Shown here one piece after another: positions 46,572-56,541 of a stretch of DNA of 64,000 nt; position 1 is the stretch's first letter, and every line of letters begins with the position of its first letter. Under the pieces are notes generated by a model. The model saw only the letters and a list, made by a program, of their open reading frames with translations, did no database searches and was not told the origin of the DNA. The stretch spans positions 80,975 through 144,974 of the forward strand of contig NZ_BMQU01000016.1 of the NCBI RefSeq assembly GCF_014648275.1, written 5' to 3'. The translations under genes and the position numbers were made by a program. This DNA comes from Pseudomonas laurentiana. GTDB taxonomy: Bacteria; Pseudomonadota; Gammaproteobacteria; Pseudomonadales; Pseudomonadaceae.

Positions 46572-47621
46572 TCAGGTACGCGGCGAGTCAGGCTCGCTGC
46601 GCGCCCAGTCCAGCAGCAGGCTGTAGGCCACTGCGAGCAAGGTTGGGCCGATGAACAAACCAATGAAACCGAACGCCAGCAAGCCACCAAACACGCCAAG
46701 CAGGACAATCACCAGCGGCAGGTCACCACCACGGCTGATCAAGTAGGGTTTGAGCACGTTGTCGACGCCACTGATGATGAACATGCCCCATATGCCAAGG
46801 AACACCGCCATACCGTATTCGCCCTTCCAGACCAGCCACGCGGTGGCGGGTATCCAGGCCAGTGGCGGGCCCATGGGGATCAGGCTGAGCATGAAGGTAA
46901 TGATGCTCAACACCAGCGCACCCGGGATGCCTGCAATCAAGAAACCAATCAATGCCAGCAAGGCCTGGGCCGCCGCCGTGCCGATCACGCCATTGACCAC
47001 CCGTTGCACGGTTCCGGCGACCAGGTCGAGGTAGTAACCGGCACGCTCACCGATCAGGCGACCCAACAGGCTCAGGACAAACGCGGCCAGACGCGGCCCG
47101 TCACGGTAGAAAAAGAACACGAACACCAGGCTCAGGACAATTTCGAGCATGCCGCTGCCGATCTGTGCACTGCGCGCCAGCAACCAGTTGCCGACCTGGC
47201 CCAGGTAAGGCTTGAGATTGGCCAGCATGGCCACACCTTGCTGGTCGACAGCGACCCAGATACCCACCAGGCGTGCGCCGATCAGCGGGATACTGCCCAA
47301 CCAGCTCGGCGCATCGGGCAGACCGTCCACCTGTACGTCTCGAATGAATGCCGTGGCATCACGAACATGGTCCACCAGATTGAAACCCAGCCAGACCAGC
47401 GGCAAGGCCACCAGTAAAATCCACAGCGAGGTCAGGAGCGCTGCGGCCAGGGCCTCACGGTTGCCCAGCACACGCGTCAACAGGCGCATCAGCGGCCAAC
47501 TGGCATACGCCAGGATCGCCCCCCAAAGCAACGCGGAGAAAAACGGAGCCATCACCCAAAGGCCGGCCCCGAGCAACCCCAACAGAATTATCTGTACCAG
47601 CAGTCGGTCGTTACTAGGCAT
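46572..47621 (-). CDS. AI-2E/PerM-family transporter (YdiK-like)
   Basis: 349 residues with about eight membrane helices and the family motifs VFVFFFYRDGPRL (about 167-180), LIPMGPPLAWIPA and GVDNVLKPYLISRGGDLPL. The family was named for autoinducer-2 export (TqsA), but most members are of unknown substrate; the YdiK subgroup is the closest I can suggest. It lies upstream of kdp on the same strand but is separated from kdpF by a 131-bp regulatory region. DUF4892 is its upstream neighbour. Confidence 0.87.
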   Translation of the reverse strand: MPSNDRLLVQIILLGLLGAGLWVMAPFFSALLWGAILAYASWPLMRLLTRVLGNREALAAALLTSLWILLVALPLVWLGFNLVDHVRDATAFIRDVQVDGLPDAPSWLGSIPLIGARLVGIWVAVDQQGVAMLANLKPYLGQVGNWLLARSAQIGSGMLEIVLSLVFVFFFYRDGPRLAAFVLSLLGRLIGERAGYYLDLVAGTVQRVVNGVIGTAAAQALLALIGFLIAGIPGALVLSIITFMLSLIPMGPPLAWIPATAWLVWKGEYGMAVFLGIWGMFIISGVDNVLKPYLISRGGDLPLVIVLLGVFGGLLAFGFIGLFIGPTLLAVAYSLLLDWARSEPDSPRT

Positions 47622-47634
47622 GGTGGCTCCCCAG

Positions 47635-48429
47635 TCAGTGAATCAATTCAACGTGCAGGCCGCTAGCGCCGCCTTGGCCGACCTCCAACCGAGTGGCGCG
47701 CACACCGGCCTTGATCAACTGCTCGCGCCAGGCTTCAGCCTGAGTACCCGACAGTGTGACACGCAGGGTGCTGTCCAGGTTCAAACTGCGTCCAAGCAGC
47801 ACAACCCAGTCCGCCAGAGGCTCACCACTCAGGTCGGGATAGTCCAGCTTGCCGGTACTGCGCAGCTCACGCAGCACCGTTGCCGGGGTCGGTAAAACAA
47901 CCGCCAGTGGTGCGCTGGCGACAAATTGCTCGGTATGCAGATACGCCCGCTTGTTTCCACGGGTGATGCCATACACGGCGATCAAGGTGTCTTGCGCTGG
48001 TGCACCCAGGCGCAGGAGCACAAAGGCCTGTTGTTCATCGGAACCATAGAGCCGGGCATTGCCAAACACGTCATTGGCCCAGAGGTTGCTCTCGCCACAG
48101 TCGCGCGCCTCACACCAGAACAAGACCTGGCCGCCCTGTGCCTGCAAGGCTTCTCGTGCCTGCGTGAAGGCCTCGCTGGCGGTTCGCTCGACCGGCAACT
48201 GCCAGGTCACTGAACTGAGCAGGCCACGGCTTTCAATCTTGTTCTCCATGCGCAATTGGCCGCTGATCTTGCGCAAGGCCCCTAGCGGATAAACGCGTTC
48301 CTGTTCGGTTGCGGCATGTTGATCGACCACTTTTGCATCCGTCGGTACCGGCAGTTCGGCGGCGACCAGCGGCCCGGCAACGAGCAAGGCCAGGGCGGAA
48401 ATGGCAGATTTCAGGCTCGTCATATTCAT
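47635..48429 (-). CDS. DUF4892 exported protein
   Basis: 264 residues. A signal peptide (about 1-24, ending VAA-E) precedes a DUF4892 region (about 30-240; GQLRMENKIESRGLLSSVTW, SNLWANDVFGNARLYG, VYGITRGNKRAYLH) and a C-terminal OmpA-like or SIMPL-like stretch (LDSTLRVTLSGTQAEAW). Function unknown; it should be periplasmic. The start at 48429 begins the signal peptide. The PerM gene follows after 13 bp and is probably co-transcribed. Confidence 0.83.
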   Translation of the reverse strand: MNMTSLKSAISALALLVAGPLVAAELPVPTDAKVVDQHAATEQERVYPLGALRKISGQLRMENKIESRGLLSSVTWQLPVERTASEAFTQAREALQAQGGQVLFWCEARDCGESNLWANDVFGNARLYGSDEQQAFVLLRLGAPAQDTLIAVYGITRGNKRAYLHTEQFVASAPLAVVLPTPATVLRELRSTGKLDYPDLSGEPLADWVVLLGRSLNLDSTLRVTLSGTQAEAWREQLIKAGVRATRLEVGQGGASGLHVELIH

Positions 48430-48535
48430 CGGCACGCCACGCCCTGAAGGGCGCTGCGAGGTGAGGCAGTGTTGCACTTGATCATGGTTGTCTCCCTGTT
48501 CAACCCGCCAAGCCTCGACAGTTGCCAGCTGCAAG

Positions 48536-49390
48536 TCAAGAAATGGCAAAGAAGCGATTGAAACAGTCTGCGACAAGGGAAGCGCCGGCCTCATCGTTCA
48601 GGTGCAGGTGGTGGCCACCCGGCAGTTGTTTCTGCTCAAAGGGTAGCTGCTCAAGCAAGGACGTGTGCCGCGCCAACATGCCGTCCGCGGCCACGATCAA
48701 CTGTGCCGGGCAAGCAATGCGGCGCACGAAACTCTGGGCCTGCTCATCACTCAAGCGTAGCGCCGAGGGTAATGTCAGACGGCTGTCGCTGCGCCAGGTA
48801 AAACCACCCGGCACGGTAACCAGACCCCGTTGGGCGAGCAGCTCTGCCGCCTCACGACTCACCGCCACCACACCCTTCATGCGCGCCTCGACCGCTTGCT
48901 CCAGCGTTGCATACACCGGCTTGGGCTTTTTGCCGTGGCGCAACTGCGCCTGCAGAGCCATGCCCATGCGCTCGGCCGTGTCTTCCTCGCCGGCGGTCGG
49001 CGGGACAACACCGTCAATCAGGGCCAGACGCCCGATGCGTTCAGGCACCGACCCCGCCAGCACCACCGATACGATTGCCCCCAAGGAATGCCCTATCAGG
49101 GAAAACCGTTCCCACCCCAAGTGCTCGGCGAGCCTCAACACGTCGAAGGCATAGTCCCACAGCGCATAACCGGCCCCCGGCGGGCGGTGCCCGGAGAGAC
49201 CATGCCCAGCCAGGTCCAGGGCGACAACACGCAGCCCCGTCAGCTTCGGGGCCAGTCGAGCAAAACTGTTGGCGTTATCAAGCCAGCCGTGCAACGCAAT
49301 CACCGGACGGCCATCGGCCGGGCCGAACAGTTGCGCCGCCAACTCGATGTGCCCCAGGTTCAGGCGCACCTCTTCAACCGGCCCCTTCAT
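48536..49390 (-). CDS. Alpha/beta hydrolase
   Basis: 284 residues. Classical fold with the oxyanion HGWLDNANSF (about 34-43), nucleophile elbow LIGHSLGAIVS (Ser about 100), acid AADGM and catalytic His in GGHHLHLNDEA near the C-terminus. Such proteins hydrolyse esters or related substrates; no specific substrate can be given. The ATG overlaps the stop of the preceding hydrolase gene by 4 bp (ATGA), so the two are translationally coupled. Confidence 0.9.
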   Translation of the reverse strand: MKGPVEEVRLNLGHIELAAQLFGPADGRPVIALHGWLDNANSFARLAPKLTGLRVVALDLAGHGLSGHRPPGAGYALWDYAFDVLRLAEHLGWERFSLIGHSLGAIVSVVLAGSVPERIGRLALIDGVVPPTAGEEDTAERMGMALQAQLRHGKKPKPVYATLEQAVEARMKGVVAVSREAAELLAQRGLVTVPGGFTWRSDSRLTLPSALRLSDEQAQSFVRRIACPAQLIVAADGMLARHTSLLEQLPFEQKQLPGGHHLHLNDEAGASLVADCFNRFFAIS

Positions 49391-50181
49391 ACACTGTGCT
49401 CCTGCCAGCGGTCGAACAACCCCTTGAGCAGGCTGGCCGTATCAGTGGGGCGCTCCAACGGAAACATGTGCCCGCCGGGCACACTGTGAAATTCTCCACG
49501 CGGCATGCGACGAACTGCGTAGGCATGGTGACGCTTGATCACCCGACTGTGGCTGCCGCGCACCATCGCCAGCGGGATCGATACCTGACGGACGTGCCCG
49601 GGGCTGACATGCGGCAGGCTGCGGTAGATGCTGATTTCAGTGGCTGGATCGAAGCGCAGACGCAGTGCATTCTCTGCCTCCTCGAGCCCATGCTGCAGGT
49701 AAGCGTCGAGGCAGTCAGGGTCAAAATTGCGAAACAGGGTCTTGCCTGTGAAGTAGGCCCGCGCAGTCTCGCGATCGGGAAACGCCTCGCGTCGGCCCAG
49801 GGTACGCCCGGCCGGTGTGAGGCGATCAATGAAACCAAAGCGCTTGGCCGTGCGTATCAGCCACTCGTCAGCGCGTGTCAGCACCGGCGAATCCAGCATC
49901 ACGACACCGCGGTAAAACTGTGGGCAGCGCATGGCCGCATGCAGGTGCAACACGCCCCCCAGGGAATGCCCAACCCCCCAGACCGGCGCAGGCTGCTGCT
50001 GCAGATGGTGGATCAACTCGTCGACCAGGCTCTGCCAGTTGTCGTTGACGGGAAAACGCGGGTCATGGGCATGCTGAGGCAGATGGCTGACCTGGTAGTC
50101 AGGCGCCAGAGCAGCGAAAAGCTTGCCGTAGGTGGCCGATGGGAAACCGTTGGCATGAGCGAAGAAGATCTGCTGCGACAT
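49387..50181 (-). CDS. Alpha/beta hydrolase
   Basis: 264 residues. Oxyanion region FFAHANGFPSATYGKLF (about 5-21), nucleophile elbow GVGHSLGGVLHL (Ser about 70) and catalytic histidine in VPGGHMFPLERP near residue 243. Sequence is not close to its partner at 48536 beyond the fold. The start at 50181 (MSQQIFFAHA) is preferred as the upstream extension has no conservation signals. Cytosolic; substrate unknown. Confidence 0.88.
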   Translation of the reverse strand: MSQQIFFAHANGFPSATYGKLFAALAPDYQVSHLPQHAHDPRFPVNDNWQSLVDELIHHLQQQPAPVWGVGHSLGGVLHLHAAMRCPQFYRGVVMLDSPVLTRADEWLIRTAKRFGFIDRLTPAGRTLGRREAFPDRETARAYFTGKTLFRNFDPDCLDAYLQHGLEEAENALRLRFDPATEISIYRSLPHVSPGHVRQVSIPLAMVRGSHSRVIKRHHAYAVRRMPRGEFHSVPGGHMFPLERPTDTASLLKGLFDRWQEHSV

Positions 50182-50353
50182 GGCCGCCCGTCCGAGTGGA
50201 GTAATGGCATTATTGTCCGCGCCGACTCTGCGCGGGGCAATGTCCGGAAAAGCCATCAGAGACGGCAATCAGGTCAATAGAACGGTGACAAGGCTCGTCA
50301 ACCACGCCAGGCCGAAGGCAACCTGGGCGCAACGGCCTGAATCATCCGCGCAT

Positions 50354-50797
50354 TCAACGGCTGGGGGTATCCTCGCCCAGTGCAATGACGGCGATCGTCA
50401 ACCGTGAAATACAGCTGGTCTTGCCCTCCTCGGCACTCAGACGGATGTCCCATACGTGGGTACTGCGCCCGATATGCACCGGTCGCGCCGTTGCGGTAAC
50501 CCGGCCACTGCGCAAGCCACGCAGGTGGTTGGCGTTGACTTCAAGGCCCACGCAGTAGAATTTTTCCGGGTCGATACACAAGTAGCTGGCCATGGAGCCC
50601 ACGGTTTCGGCCAGCACCACCGACGCGCCCCCATGCAGCAAGCCGAACGGTTGGCGGGTACGCTGGTCGACCACCATGCTGGCCGTTAGCGAGTCGTCGC
50701 TGAACGACTCGAAACGGATGTCCAGTACCTCGCCAATGGTATTTTTCTGCTGGTGATTGAGCTGGTCGATATCAGGCTGGGTGTACCAGATGCTCAT
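50354..50797 (-). CDS. Hotdog-fold thioesterase (YdiI/MenI-like)
   Basis: 147 residues. The hotdog motif FGLLHGGASVVLAETVGSMAS (positions about 51-71, catalytic acid in the helix) and GLEVNANHLRGLRSGRVTA are characteristic of acyl-CoA thioesterases of the 4-hydroxybenzoyl-CoA / DHNA-CoA class. Pseudomonads make ubiquinone rather than menaquinone, so a general aryl- or acyl-CoA hydrolase role is more likely. The ATG at 50797 is well placed; sixA follows downstream only across the strand's opposite side (upstream gene on the same strand). Confidence 0.88.
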   Translation of the reverse strand: MSIWYTQPDIDQLNHQQKNTIGEVLDIRFESFSDDSLTASMVVDQRTRQPFGLLHGGASVVLAETVGSMASYLCIDPEKFYCVGLEVNANHLRGLRSGRVTATARPVHIGRSTHVWDIRLSAEEGKTSCISRLTIAVIALGEDTPSR

Positions 50798-50840
50798 GGG
50801 CGAGTCCTTTATTGTTCTGGTGTTCTGGATTGGGGCAAGG

Positions 50841-51296
50841 TCAAGGATGACTCAGGCTACGCAAGGTCATCAAGCCGGCCAACGGCCAGTCGCCCTCAAG
50901 CTCGGCGAGCGTGGCGGTGCCCATCGGCTGCGGCTCACGTCGATGACCCTGCTCAAGCATCCCCACCAGCGTGCCGACCAAGGGCTGATGGCTGACCAAC
51001 AGCACATGCTCCAGGCCCAGTTTGTCGAGCTCGGCGATCACCTGGTCGGCTCCGCTCTCTGGGGTCAACCACGGTACGGTGATCAGGGGCTTGTCGAAGG
51101 ACAGCGCGTCGCAGACCAGCATGGCCGTCTGTTGTGCACGCACATAAGGACTGGCCAGGACCGCTTGCAGCGGCTGCCCGAGCAACTGCGCGGCACTGCG
51201 CAATACCTGCTCACGGCCATGTTCGGTCAGACGGCGCTCGGCATCGCTATGGGCGCGCGCCTCGGCCTCACCATGACGCAGCACCCAGAGCTTCAT
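50841..51296 (-). CDS. sixA: Phosphohistidine phosphatase SixA
   Basis: 151 residues. A short histidine-phosphatase: LWVLRHGEAEARA (catalytic His8 in the RHG motif), PYVRAQQTA, and the second histidine in LLVSHQPLVG. SixA removes phosphate from histidine of NPr/HPt-type domains. Its ATG overlaps the stop of the DUF4389 gene (ATGA). It sits in a run gpsA-DUF4389-sixA on the same strand, an arrangement conserved in Pseudomonas as far as I recall. Confidence 0.93.
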   Translation of the reverse strand: MKLWVLRHGEAEARAHSDAERRLTEHGREQVLRSAAQLLGQPLQAVLASPYVRAQQTAMLVCDALSFDKPLITVPWLTPESGADQVIAELDKLGLEHVLLVSHQPLVGTLVGMLEQGHRREPQPMGTATLAELEGDWPLAGLMTLRSLSHP

Positions 51297-51640
51297 AGCT
51301 TAGGCTCCTCATCACGCACCGGATGCGCCGCCGCAGGTACGCTGTGAGGGGCTTCGCCTTCCGCGGCGCGCGGGCTTGGCCAGTCAGCAAATGGCCAGGG
51401 CTTCTGGTCGCTGTGAAAGCTGCCGAAACGGCCAATCTGCGCCAGGTACTGGCTGAGGCTGTCACCGAAATTCATCAGGCTGGCACTCGGCGCCCCATAG
51501 ATCAGCCGATAGACCAACTGCACCAGTACCAGGCCGCCCAGCAACAGCTCGGCCAGTTGCCACACCACCAGGAACACCAGCATCCAGAGGATACGCAGAC
51601 CAATCGATTCGCATTGGGCCTGTTTCGGGGATTCGTTCAT
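51293..51640 (-). CDS. DUF4389 membrane protein
   Basis: 115 residues. One or two hydrophobic segments (about 17-45, LRILWMLVFLVVWQLAELLL) followed by a cytosolic or periplasmic tail that ends in a proline/acidic stretch. The motif FGDSLSQYLAQIGRF (about 57-71) marks DUF4389. Function unknown. It is coupled to sixA by a 4-bp overlap and follows gpsA after 16 bp, so the three genes form an operon. Confidence 0.83.
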   Translation of the reverse strand: MNESPKQAQCESIGLRILWMLVFLVVWQLAELLLGGLVLVQLVYRLIYGAPSASLMNFGDSLSQYLAQIGRFGSFHSDQKPWPFADWPSPRAAEGEAPHSVPAAAHPVRDEEPKL

Positions 51641-51656
51641 CTACTGCTCCTGTCGT

Positions 51657-52682
51657 TCAGTTGAAACCACTGGTGGAAATGAAGTCGACATCGGTCTTCG
51701 GTTCGCCACGCATCAACAACTCGATCACCTGATTCAGCGTACGCCCTTCGAACAGGATCGCATGAAGCCCGGCCACCAGCGGCATGTAGACCTGCAACTC
51801 CTGGGCCTTGACCTTGAGCACCTTGAGGGTATTGACGCCTTCGGCCACTTCCCCCAACTGGCTGACCGCCTGCTCCAGGCTCAACCCCTGGCCCAGTGCA
51901 TACCCAACCTGGTAGTTGCGGCTCTTGGCCGAGGAGCAGGTGACAATCAGGTCGCCCACCCCGGCAAGGCCAAGAAAGGTCATCGGGTTGGCCCCCTGGC
52001 TGACGGCGAAACGGGTCATTTCCGCCAGTGCACGGGTGATCAGCATGCTCTTGGTGTTCTCGCCCATACCCAGGGCCACAGCCATGCCTGCAATAATGGC
52101 GTAGACGTTCTTCAGCGCCCCACCCAGTTCGACACCAAAGCGGTCGCTGCTGGCATAGACACGAAAGGTTCGACCATGGAGCACAGCCTGGACGCTACGG
52201 CAGAGCGCTTCATCTTCGCTGGCGACCACCGTCGCGGTGAGCGCGTGCTCGGCCACCTCGCGGGCAAGGTTCGGCCCGGACAGCACGCCAATGCGCGCCT
52301 GCGGTGCGATTTCTTCAAGGATCTGGCTCATCAGCTTGAAGCTCTGGGCCTCGATACCCTTGGTCAGACTGACCAGCATCTTGCCGCTGAGCAGCCCGGC
52401 ATGGGGGGACAGAACGGCGCGCAATGCGCTGGAGGGCAGTGCGACAAAGATCAGTTCGCTACCCTGGAGCGTCGCCAACAGGTCGGTGACCGGCTCTACC
52501 CCGGGGTGAAGTTTCACACCCTTGAGGTAACGCGGATTCTCACGATTGCGACGCATGGCCTCGGCCTGTTCGGGGTCGCGCATCCACTGGCGTACCCCGA
52601 CACCATGTTCAGCCAGCAGATTCGCCACCGCGGTGCCGAAACTACCGCCTCCCAGAACTGCAACCGGTTGCTGTTCAGTCAT
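51657..52682 (-). CDS. gpsA: Glycerol-3-phosphate dehydrogenase [NAD(P)+]
   Basis: 341 residues. It reduces dihydroxyacetone phosphate to sn-glycerol 3-phosphate for phospholipid synthesis. NAD-binding [14 protein letters not shown] at about 10-23, [18 protein letters not shown], the catalytic lysine in [10 protein letters not shown] and the signature [14 protein letters not shown]. The ATG at 52682 is preferred to the in-frame TTG two codons upstream. First gene of the gpsA-DUF4389-sixA operon. Confidence 0.96.
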   Translation of the reverse strand: MTEQQPVAVLGGGSFGTAVANLLAEHGVGVRQWMRDPEQAEAMRRNRENPRYLKGVKLHPGVEPVTDLLATLQGSELIFVALPSSALRAVLSPHAGLLSGKMLVSLTKGIEAQSFKLMSQILEEIAPQARIGVLSGPNLAREVAEHALTATVVASEDEALCRSVQAVLHGRTFRVYASSDRFGVELGGALKNVYAIIAGMAVALGMGENTKSMLITRALAEMTRFAVSQGANPMTFLGLAGVGDLIVTCSSAKSRNYQVGYALGQGLSLEQAVSQLGEVAEGVNTLKVLKVKAQELQVYMPLVAGLHAILFEGRTLNQVIELLMRGEPKTDVDFISTSGFN

Positions 52683-52850
52683 ATTCAATCCGTTAATGCC
52701 AAAAATGTGGCGACGCCAGCATTATACGGCGCGATAGTGACAGAGCCAGCGCCAGATATGCGAATCATCGCCGGCGTTGCCCTCAGACAACTGGAAAATA
52801 CCGGCTACTCGGTTAACATGCCCGATTTGTATCCGTAAAAAGGCCGCGCC

Positions 52851-52994
52851 GTGCCACTTGGCCCCGTTCCTTCAAGACTACGTTTGTTGCTGACCCTTGT
52901 GGTAAGCGGCCATGCGTTGCCTGTCGCCCCGTACCTGAACAATCGTCAGGAGCGGTCTCAGGTGCTTGATGCCAGCGCGGAGCTGAGCAACTGA
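52851..52994 (+). CDS. Putative 47-residue exported peptide, coupled to the binding-protein gene
   Basis: GTG start at 52851 and TGA at 52992-52994 that overlaps the next ATG by one base (TGATG). The product has a signal-peptide-like N-terminus (SRLRLLLTLVVSGHALP, about 8-24) and a short polar remainder ending DASAELSN. The coupling geometry and third-position GC favour a real small gene. The ribosome-binding site (AAAGGCC) is weak. No family is recognised. Confidence 0.45.
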   Translation: MPLGPVPSRLRLLLTLVVSGHALPVAPYLNNRQERSQVLDASAELSN

Positions 52995-53884
52995 TGCGCA
53001 GGTTTATGGGCGCACTGCTGCTGGCCTGGCTGTGGTCACTGACGGCTGCGGCGCAGGACATCCTGCTCACGGCCGCAACAGACAGCCCCGGCGTGCGCAC
53101 CTTTGTCCACGCGCTGGAGCAACAGCGTCGCGCTGATCAGGTACGCTTCCTGCCCGTCGCCGAACTGCCTGCACCGGGACGTATGAACCCGGCAACCCGA
53201 CTGATCCTGCTCGACACCGCAGCCCTCGACTGGCGCTTGGCTGAAACGGCCGGGCCACCGGCACTGGCGCTGCGCATAAGCCGGGTCCAGGCCAACCAGC
53301 GACTGGGGCGCCTGCCGCCACCCTACCTCAGCATGCTCTGGAGCGATCCACCGCCTGCACGCCAGTTGCGCCTTATTCGTTACCTGCTGCCGCAGGCGCG
53401 ACGTATTGGCGTGCTTTACAGCGAACACAGCCGCTTCCTGCTTGATGAGTTGAATCAGAGTGCTCGCCTGCTAGGCCTGCGGATCAACGCCCAAGCCTGG
53501 CCGGACCCTCGCGATAACCGCCCGTTGCAAGCACTGCTGCAAGACAGTGACGTCGTGCTCGGCCTGGATGACCCAAACCTGTACAACCCGCGTACCGTCA
53601 AGAACCTCCTGCTCAGCAGCTATGCCCGGCAGATGCCCTTGATCGGCCCTACGGCCGGGTTCGTCAAGGCCGGCGGCCTGGCCAGCACCTTCAGCGACCA
53701 GCAGGACTGGCTGCGCGTGCTGGACCGACTGCTCGACCAGGCACCGGCTAAATGGCCCCGCACGCACTACCCTGAACATTTCGGCGTCGTCGGCAACCCG
53801 CAAGTGGCACGCGCCCTGGGGCTGGAGCCGATTGATCCCGTTGCCGCGACCAAGGTCCTGGCTGAAGGAGAACCCACCCCATGA
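52994..53884 (+). CDS. Periplasmic substrate-binding-like protein paired with a hybrid kinase
   Basis: 296 residues. A signal peptide (about 1-20, ending TAAAQ) precedes a type I periplasmic-binding fold related to the ABC_sub_bind family (PF04392): [20 protein letters not shown] and [12 protein letters not shown]...[29 protein letters not shown] are its typical hinge and ligand-pocket segments. No transporter genes are nearby. Its stop overlaps the kinase start by 4 bp (ATGA), so it is more likely a sensory partner of that kinase than a transport component. Ligand unknown. Confidence 0.82.
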   Translation: MRRFMGALLLAWLWSLTAAAQDILLTAATDSPGVRTFVHALEQQRRADQVRFLPVAELPAPGRMNPATRLILLDTAALDWRLAETAGPPALALRISRVQANQRLGRLPPPYLSMLWSDPPPARQLRLIRYLLPQARRIGVLYSEHSRFLLDELNQSARLLGLRINAQAWPDPRDNRPLQALLQDSDVVLGLDDPNLYNPRTVKNLLLSSYARQMPLIGPTAGFVKAGGLASTFSDQQDWLRVLDRLLDQAPAKWPRTHYPEHFGVVGNPQVARALGLEPIDPVAATKVLAEGEPTP

Positions 53885-55812
53885 ACCTGCGCTTGAGCCG
53901 GGACATCCATACCCGCACGCAGATGATCAGCCTTGGCCCTGCGCTGCTGCTAACGCTGTTGCTGATCGGTTTCTTCACCTTCGTACGCATCCAGGACTTG
54001 CGCCAGGAGCTCAACCACACCGGCCAACTGATCGCCAACCAACTGGCCCCTGCCTCGGAGTATGGCGTGATTGCCGGTAACGGGGACGTGCTCGAAAGCC
54101 TGATGCGCGCCACCCTGAGCATCCCCCATGTGCGCTTCCTGGAAGTTCAGGACAACACCAACCGTATCCTGGTGCATGTCGAGCAACCCGGAGAAAACGA
54201 CAAGCGCGTGCAACAGGTTGAAGTGTTCCAGGCGCCGATACGCCTGCAGCAAATCCCCCTGGACAACGACTTCCTGCACAACGGTGGCCTGCCTGCCTCG
54301 GCGCCCGGAGATGACTACCTGGGCCGGGTCATCGTCGGCATGTCTGACGACGCCTTCAGTGAACGGCAGCAGGAAATCGTGATCAAGGCCGCGATACTCG
54401 CGCTGTTCGCCCTGATCTTCACCTTCTTGCTGGCCCGCCGCCTGGCCCGTAGCCTGGCCAAGCCCATCAGCGACATGAGCCAGGCAGTCAAGGCGATCCA
54501 GCAAGGGGACTTCAAGTCACCCCTGCCGGTGGTGGACGACACCGAACTGGGCAACCTCTCGCGGCACATCAACAACCTCGCCAGCGCCCTGGCCAAGGCC
54601 AGTCACGAACAGCAGCAGGCCATCGCGCAACTGATTCAGGCCCGCGAAGAAGCCGAACAGGCGAACAAGGCCAAATCAGACTTCCTGGCGATGATGAGCC
54701 ATGAACTGCGCACACCGATGAACGGTGTACTGGGGATGCTGCAGCTGCTGGAAACCACCCCACTGAGCGAAGAACAGGCCGACTATGCCGCCGTGGCCAC
54801 AGAGTCGACTGGCCATCTGCTCAAGGTCATCAACGACATTCTCGATTTTTCGCGGATCGAGAGCACAACGCTGGAACTGGAGCACATTTCCTTCAACCTG
54901 GCCGAATTGATCGGCAGTTGCACCCAGGCGTTCCAGCACACAGCCCAGCAGCGCGCCTTGGACCTGCAATTGCGCCTGCCGCCGGGCATCGAGCAGTTGC
55001 AGGTGGTCGGCGACCCGACACGCATCCGCCAGGTACTGGTCAACCTGATTGGCAACGCCTTGAAGTTCACTGAACGTGGCAATGTACAAATCGAACCGTA
55101 CTGGCAAGTGCTCGACCGCCAATTGATCTGGTTCAGTTGCGCAGTACGCGACACGGGTATCGGCATCGACAGCCAGCAGCTGGAGATGATGTTCGTCGCC
55201 TTCCAGCAAGCTGACAGTTCGATTTCCCGGCGCTATGGCGGCACGGGCCTGGGGCTGTCGATTGCACGAACCCTGGCGGAACGCATGGGCGGCAACCTGC
55301 GTGCCGAAAGCCGCGAAGGCCAGGGCTCGACCTTCACCTTTGAAATCCCCCTGGCCCTGGCGGCCAAGCCGCAGCCCATGCGACAGCCCAGCGTGCTGAT
55401 CGATGAGGACAATGGCCAGGGAAGGAAAATCCTGCTGGTAGAGGACAACCCGGTCAACCAGACCGTCATCGAAGCCATGCTGCGCAGCCTGGGGTATGAG
55501 GTGTGCGTGGCCGTCGACGGTGCTCAGGCCGTGACCCAGACCGCTCGTCAGCGTTTTGCCGCGGTGCTGATGGATTGCCGTCTACCCGTGATCGATGGCT
55601 ACGAAGCCACCCGTCGAATCCGCCAGCAACCCAGGGACAAAGCGTTACCGATCATTGCCTTGACCGCCAATGCTCTGCTGGGCGATCGCGAGCGTTGTCT
55701 GGCCGCCGGAATGAACGATTACCTGACCAAACCGTTCAAACGCACAGATTTACAACAAATTCTGCAACGTTGGTTACCCGCTGACGCAGCGGCGACTGGC
55801 GATAAATGCTAA
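53881..55812 (+). CDS. Hybrid sensor histidine kinase (PA1611-like)
   Basis: 643 residues. Order: membrane helix (about 17-38), periplasmic sensor (39-160), second helix (about 165-185), HAMP (186-240), HisKA with [12 protein letters not shown] (phospho-His about 273), HATPase ([29 protein letters not shown]) and a C-terminal receiver with its aspartate in [12 protein letters not shown] (about 564). Position directly before fabA-fabB and after gpsA matches P. aeruginosa PA1611, a kinase reported to act with RetS on GacS signalling. There is no Hpt domain, so an external phosphotransferase is needed for a phosphorelay. Confidence 0.92.
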   Translation: MNLRLSRDIHTRTQMISLGPALLLTLLLIGFFTFVRIQDLRQELNHTGQLIANQLAPASEYGVIAGNGDVLESLMRATLSIPHVRFLEVQDNTNRILVHVEQPGENDKRVQQVEVFQAPIRLQQIPLDNDFLHNGGLPASAPGDDYLGRVIVGMSDDAFSERQQEIVIKAAILALFALIFTFLLARRLARSLAKPISDMSQAVKAIQQGDFKSPLPVVDDTELGNLSRHINNLASALAKASHEQQQAIAQLIQAREEAEQANKAKSDFLAMMSHELRTPMNGVLGMLQLLETTPLSEEQADYAAVATESTGHLLKVINDILDFSRIESTTLELEHISFNLAELIGSCTQAFQHTAQQRALDLQLRLPPGIEQLQVVGDPTRIRQVLVNLIGNALKFTERGNVQIEPYWQVLDRQLIWFSCAVRDTGIGIDSQQLEMMFVAFQQADSSISRRYGGTGLGLSIARTLAERMGGNLRAESREGQGSTFTFEIPLALAAKPQPMRQPSVLIDEDNGQGRKILLVEDNPVNQTVIEAMLRSLGYEVCVAVDGAQAVTQTARQRFAAVLMDCRLPVIDGYEATRRIRQQPRDKALPIIALTANALLGDRERCLAAGMNDYLTKPFKRTDLQQILQRWLPADAAATGDKC

Positions 55813-55871
55813 ATTGCGGCAGTCTTAGAGACTGAATCGAGGCCCATCCGGGTCTTGAAAAAAAATTTCAG

Positions 55872-55885
55872 TGCACAAGTGTACA
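55872..55885. promoter_or_regulatory. Possible operator upstream of fabA
   Basis: TGCACAAGTGTACA, a palindrome with 10 of 14 symmetric positions, 130 bp before the fabA start. Unsaturated-fatty-acid regulators of the FabR/DesT (TetR) family bind sites of this size in fabAB promoters; assignment here is a guess from context. Confidence 0.35.
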
Positions 55886-56014
55886 TCTTCGTCCCTGTGC
55901 TGTGACTTTCACTACAACGCAATAGTCTATGTGTAGGCTGCCGTCCCAGGTTCAAACCCCTTGGGTCGGCCGGGAAGATTCGCCCCTGCCGCACCGGATT
56001 ATTGAGGAGCTCGC

Positions 56015-56530
56015 ATGACCAAACAAAACGCCTTTACTCGGGAAGACCTGCTGCGCTGCAGTCGCGGTGAGCTGTTCGGCCCAGGTAACGCGCAACTGCC
56101 CGCCCCGAACATGCTGATGGTTGATCGCATCACCCATATCAGCGAAGAGGGTGGCAAGTACGGCAAAGGTGAATTGGTCGCCGAGCTGGATATCACCCCG
56201 GACCTGTGGTTCTTCGCCTGCCACTTTGAAGGTGACCCGGTGATGCCTGGCTGCCTGGGCCTCGACGCCATGTGGCAACTGGTTGGCTTCTTCCTGGGCT
56301 GGCAAGGCCTGCCGGGTCGTGGTCGCGCCCTGGGCTCCGGCGAGGTCAAGTTCTTTGGCCAGGTTCTGCCGACTGCCAAGAAAGTCACCTACAACATTCA
56401 CATCAAACGCGTCCTGAAGGGCAAGCTGAACATGGCCATTGCCGATGGTTCGGTGGCAGTCGATGGCCGCGAGATCTACACCGCCGAAGGCCTTCGGGTC
56501 GGCGTATTTACCTCCACTGACAATTTCTAA
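56015..56530 (+). CDS. fabA: 3-hydroxydecanoyl-ACP dehydratase/isomerase FabA
   Basis: 171 residues. It dehydrates 3-hydroxydecanoyl-ACP and isomerises the trans-2 to cis-3 double bond, the entry to unsaturated fatty acids. Hotdog fold with the catalytic histidine in [21 protein letters not shown] (His about 71, Asp about 85). GAGGAG stands before the ATG. It is followed by fabB after 11 bp, its obligate pathway partner. Confidence 0.97.
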   Translation: MTKQNAFTREDLLRCSRGELFGPGNAQLPAPNMLMVDRITHISEEGGKYGKGELVAELDITPDLWFFACHFEGDPVMPGCLGLDAMWQLVGFFLGWQGLPGRGRALGSGEVKFFGQVLPTAKKVTYNIHIKRVLKGKLNMAIADGSVAVDGREIYTAEGLRVGVFTSTDNF

Positions 56531-56541
56531 GGGTTATTCGC

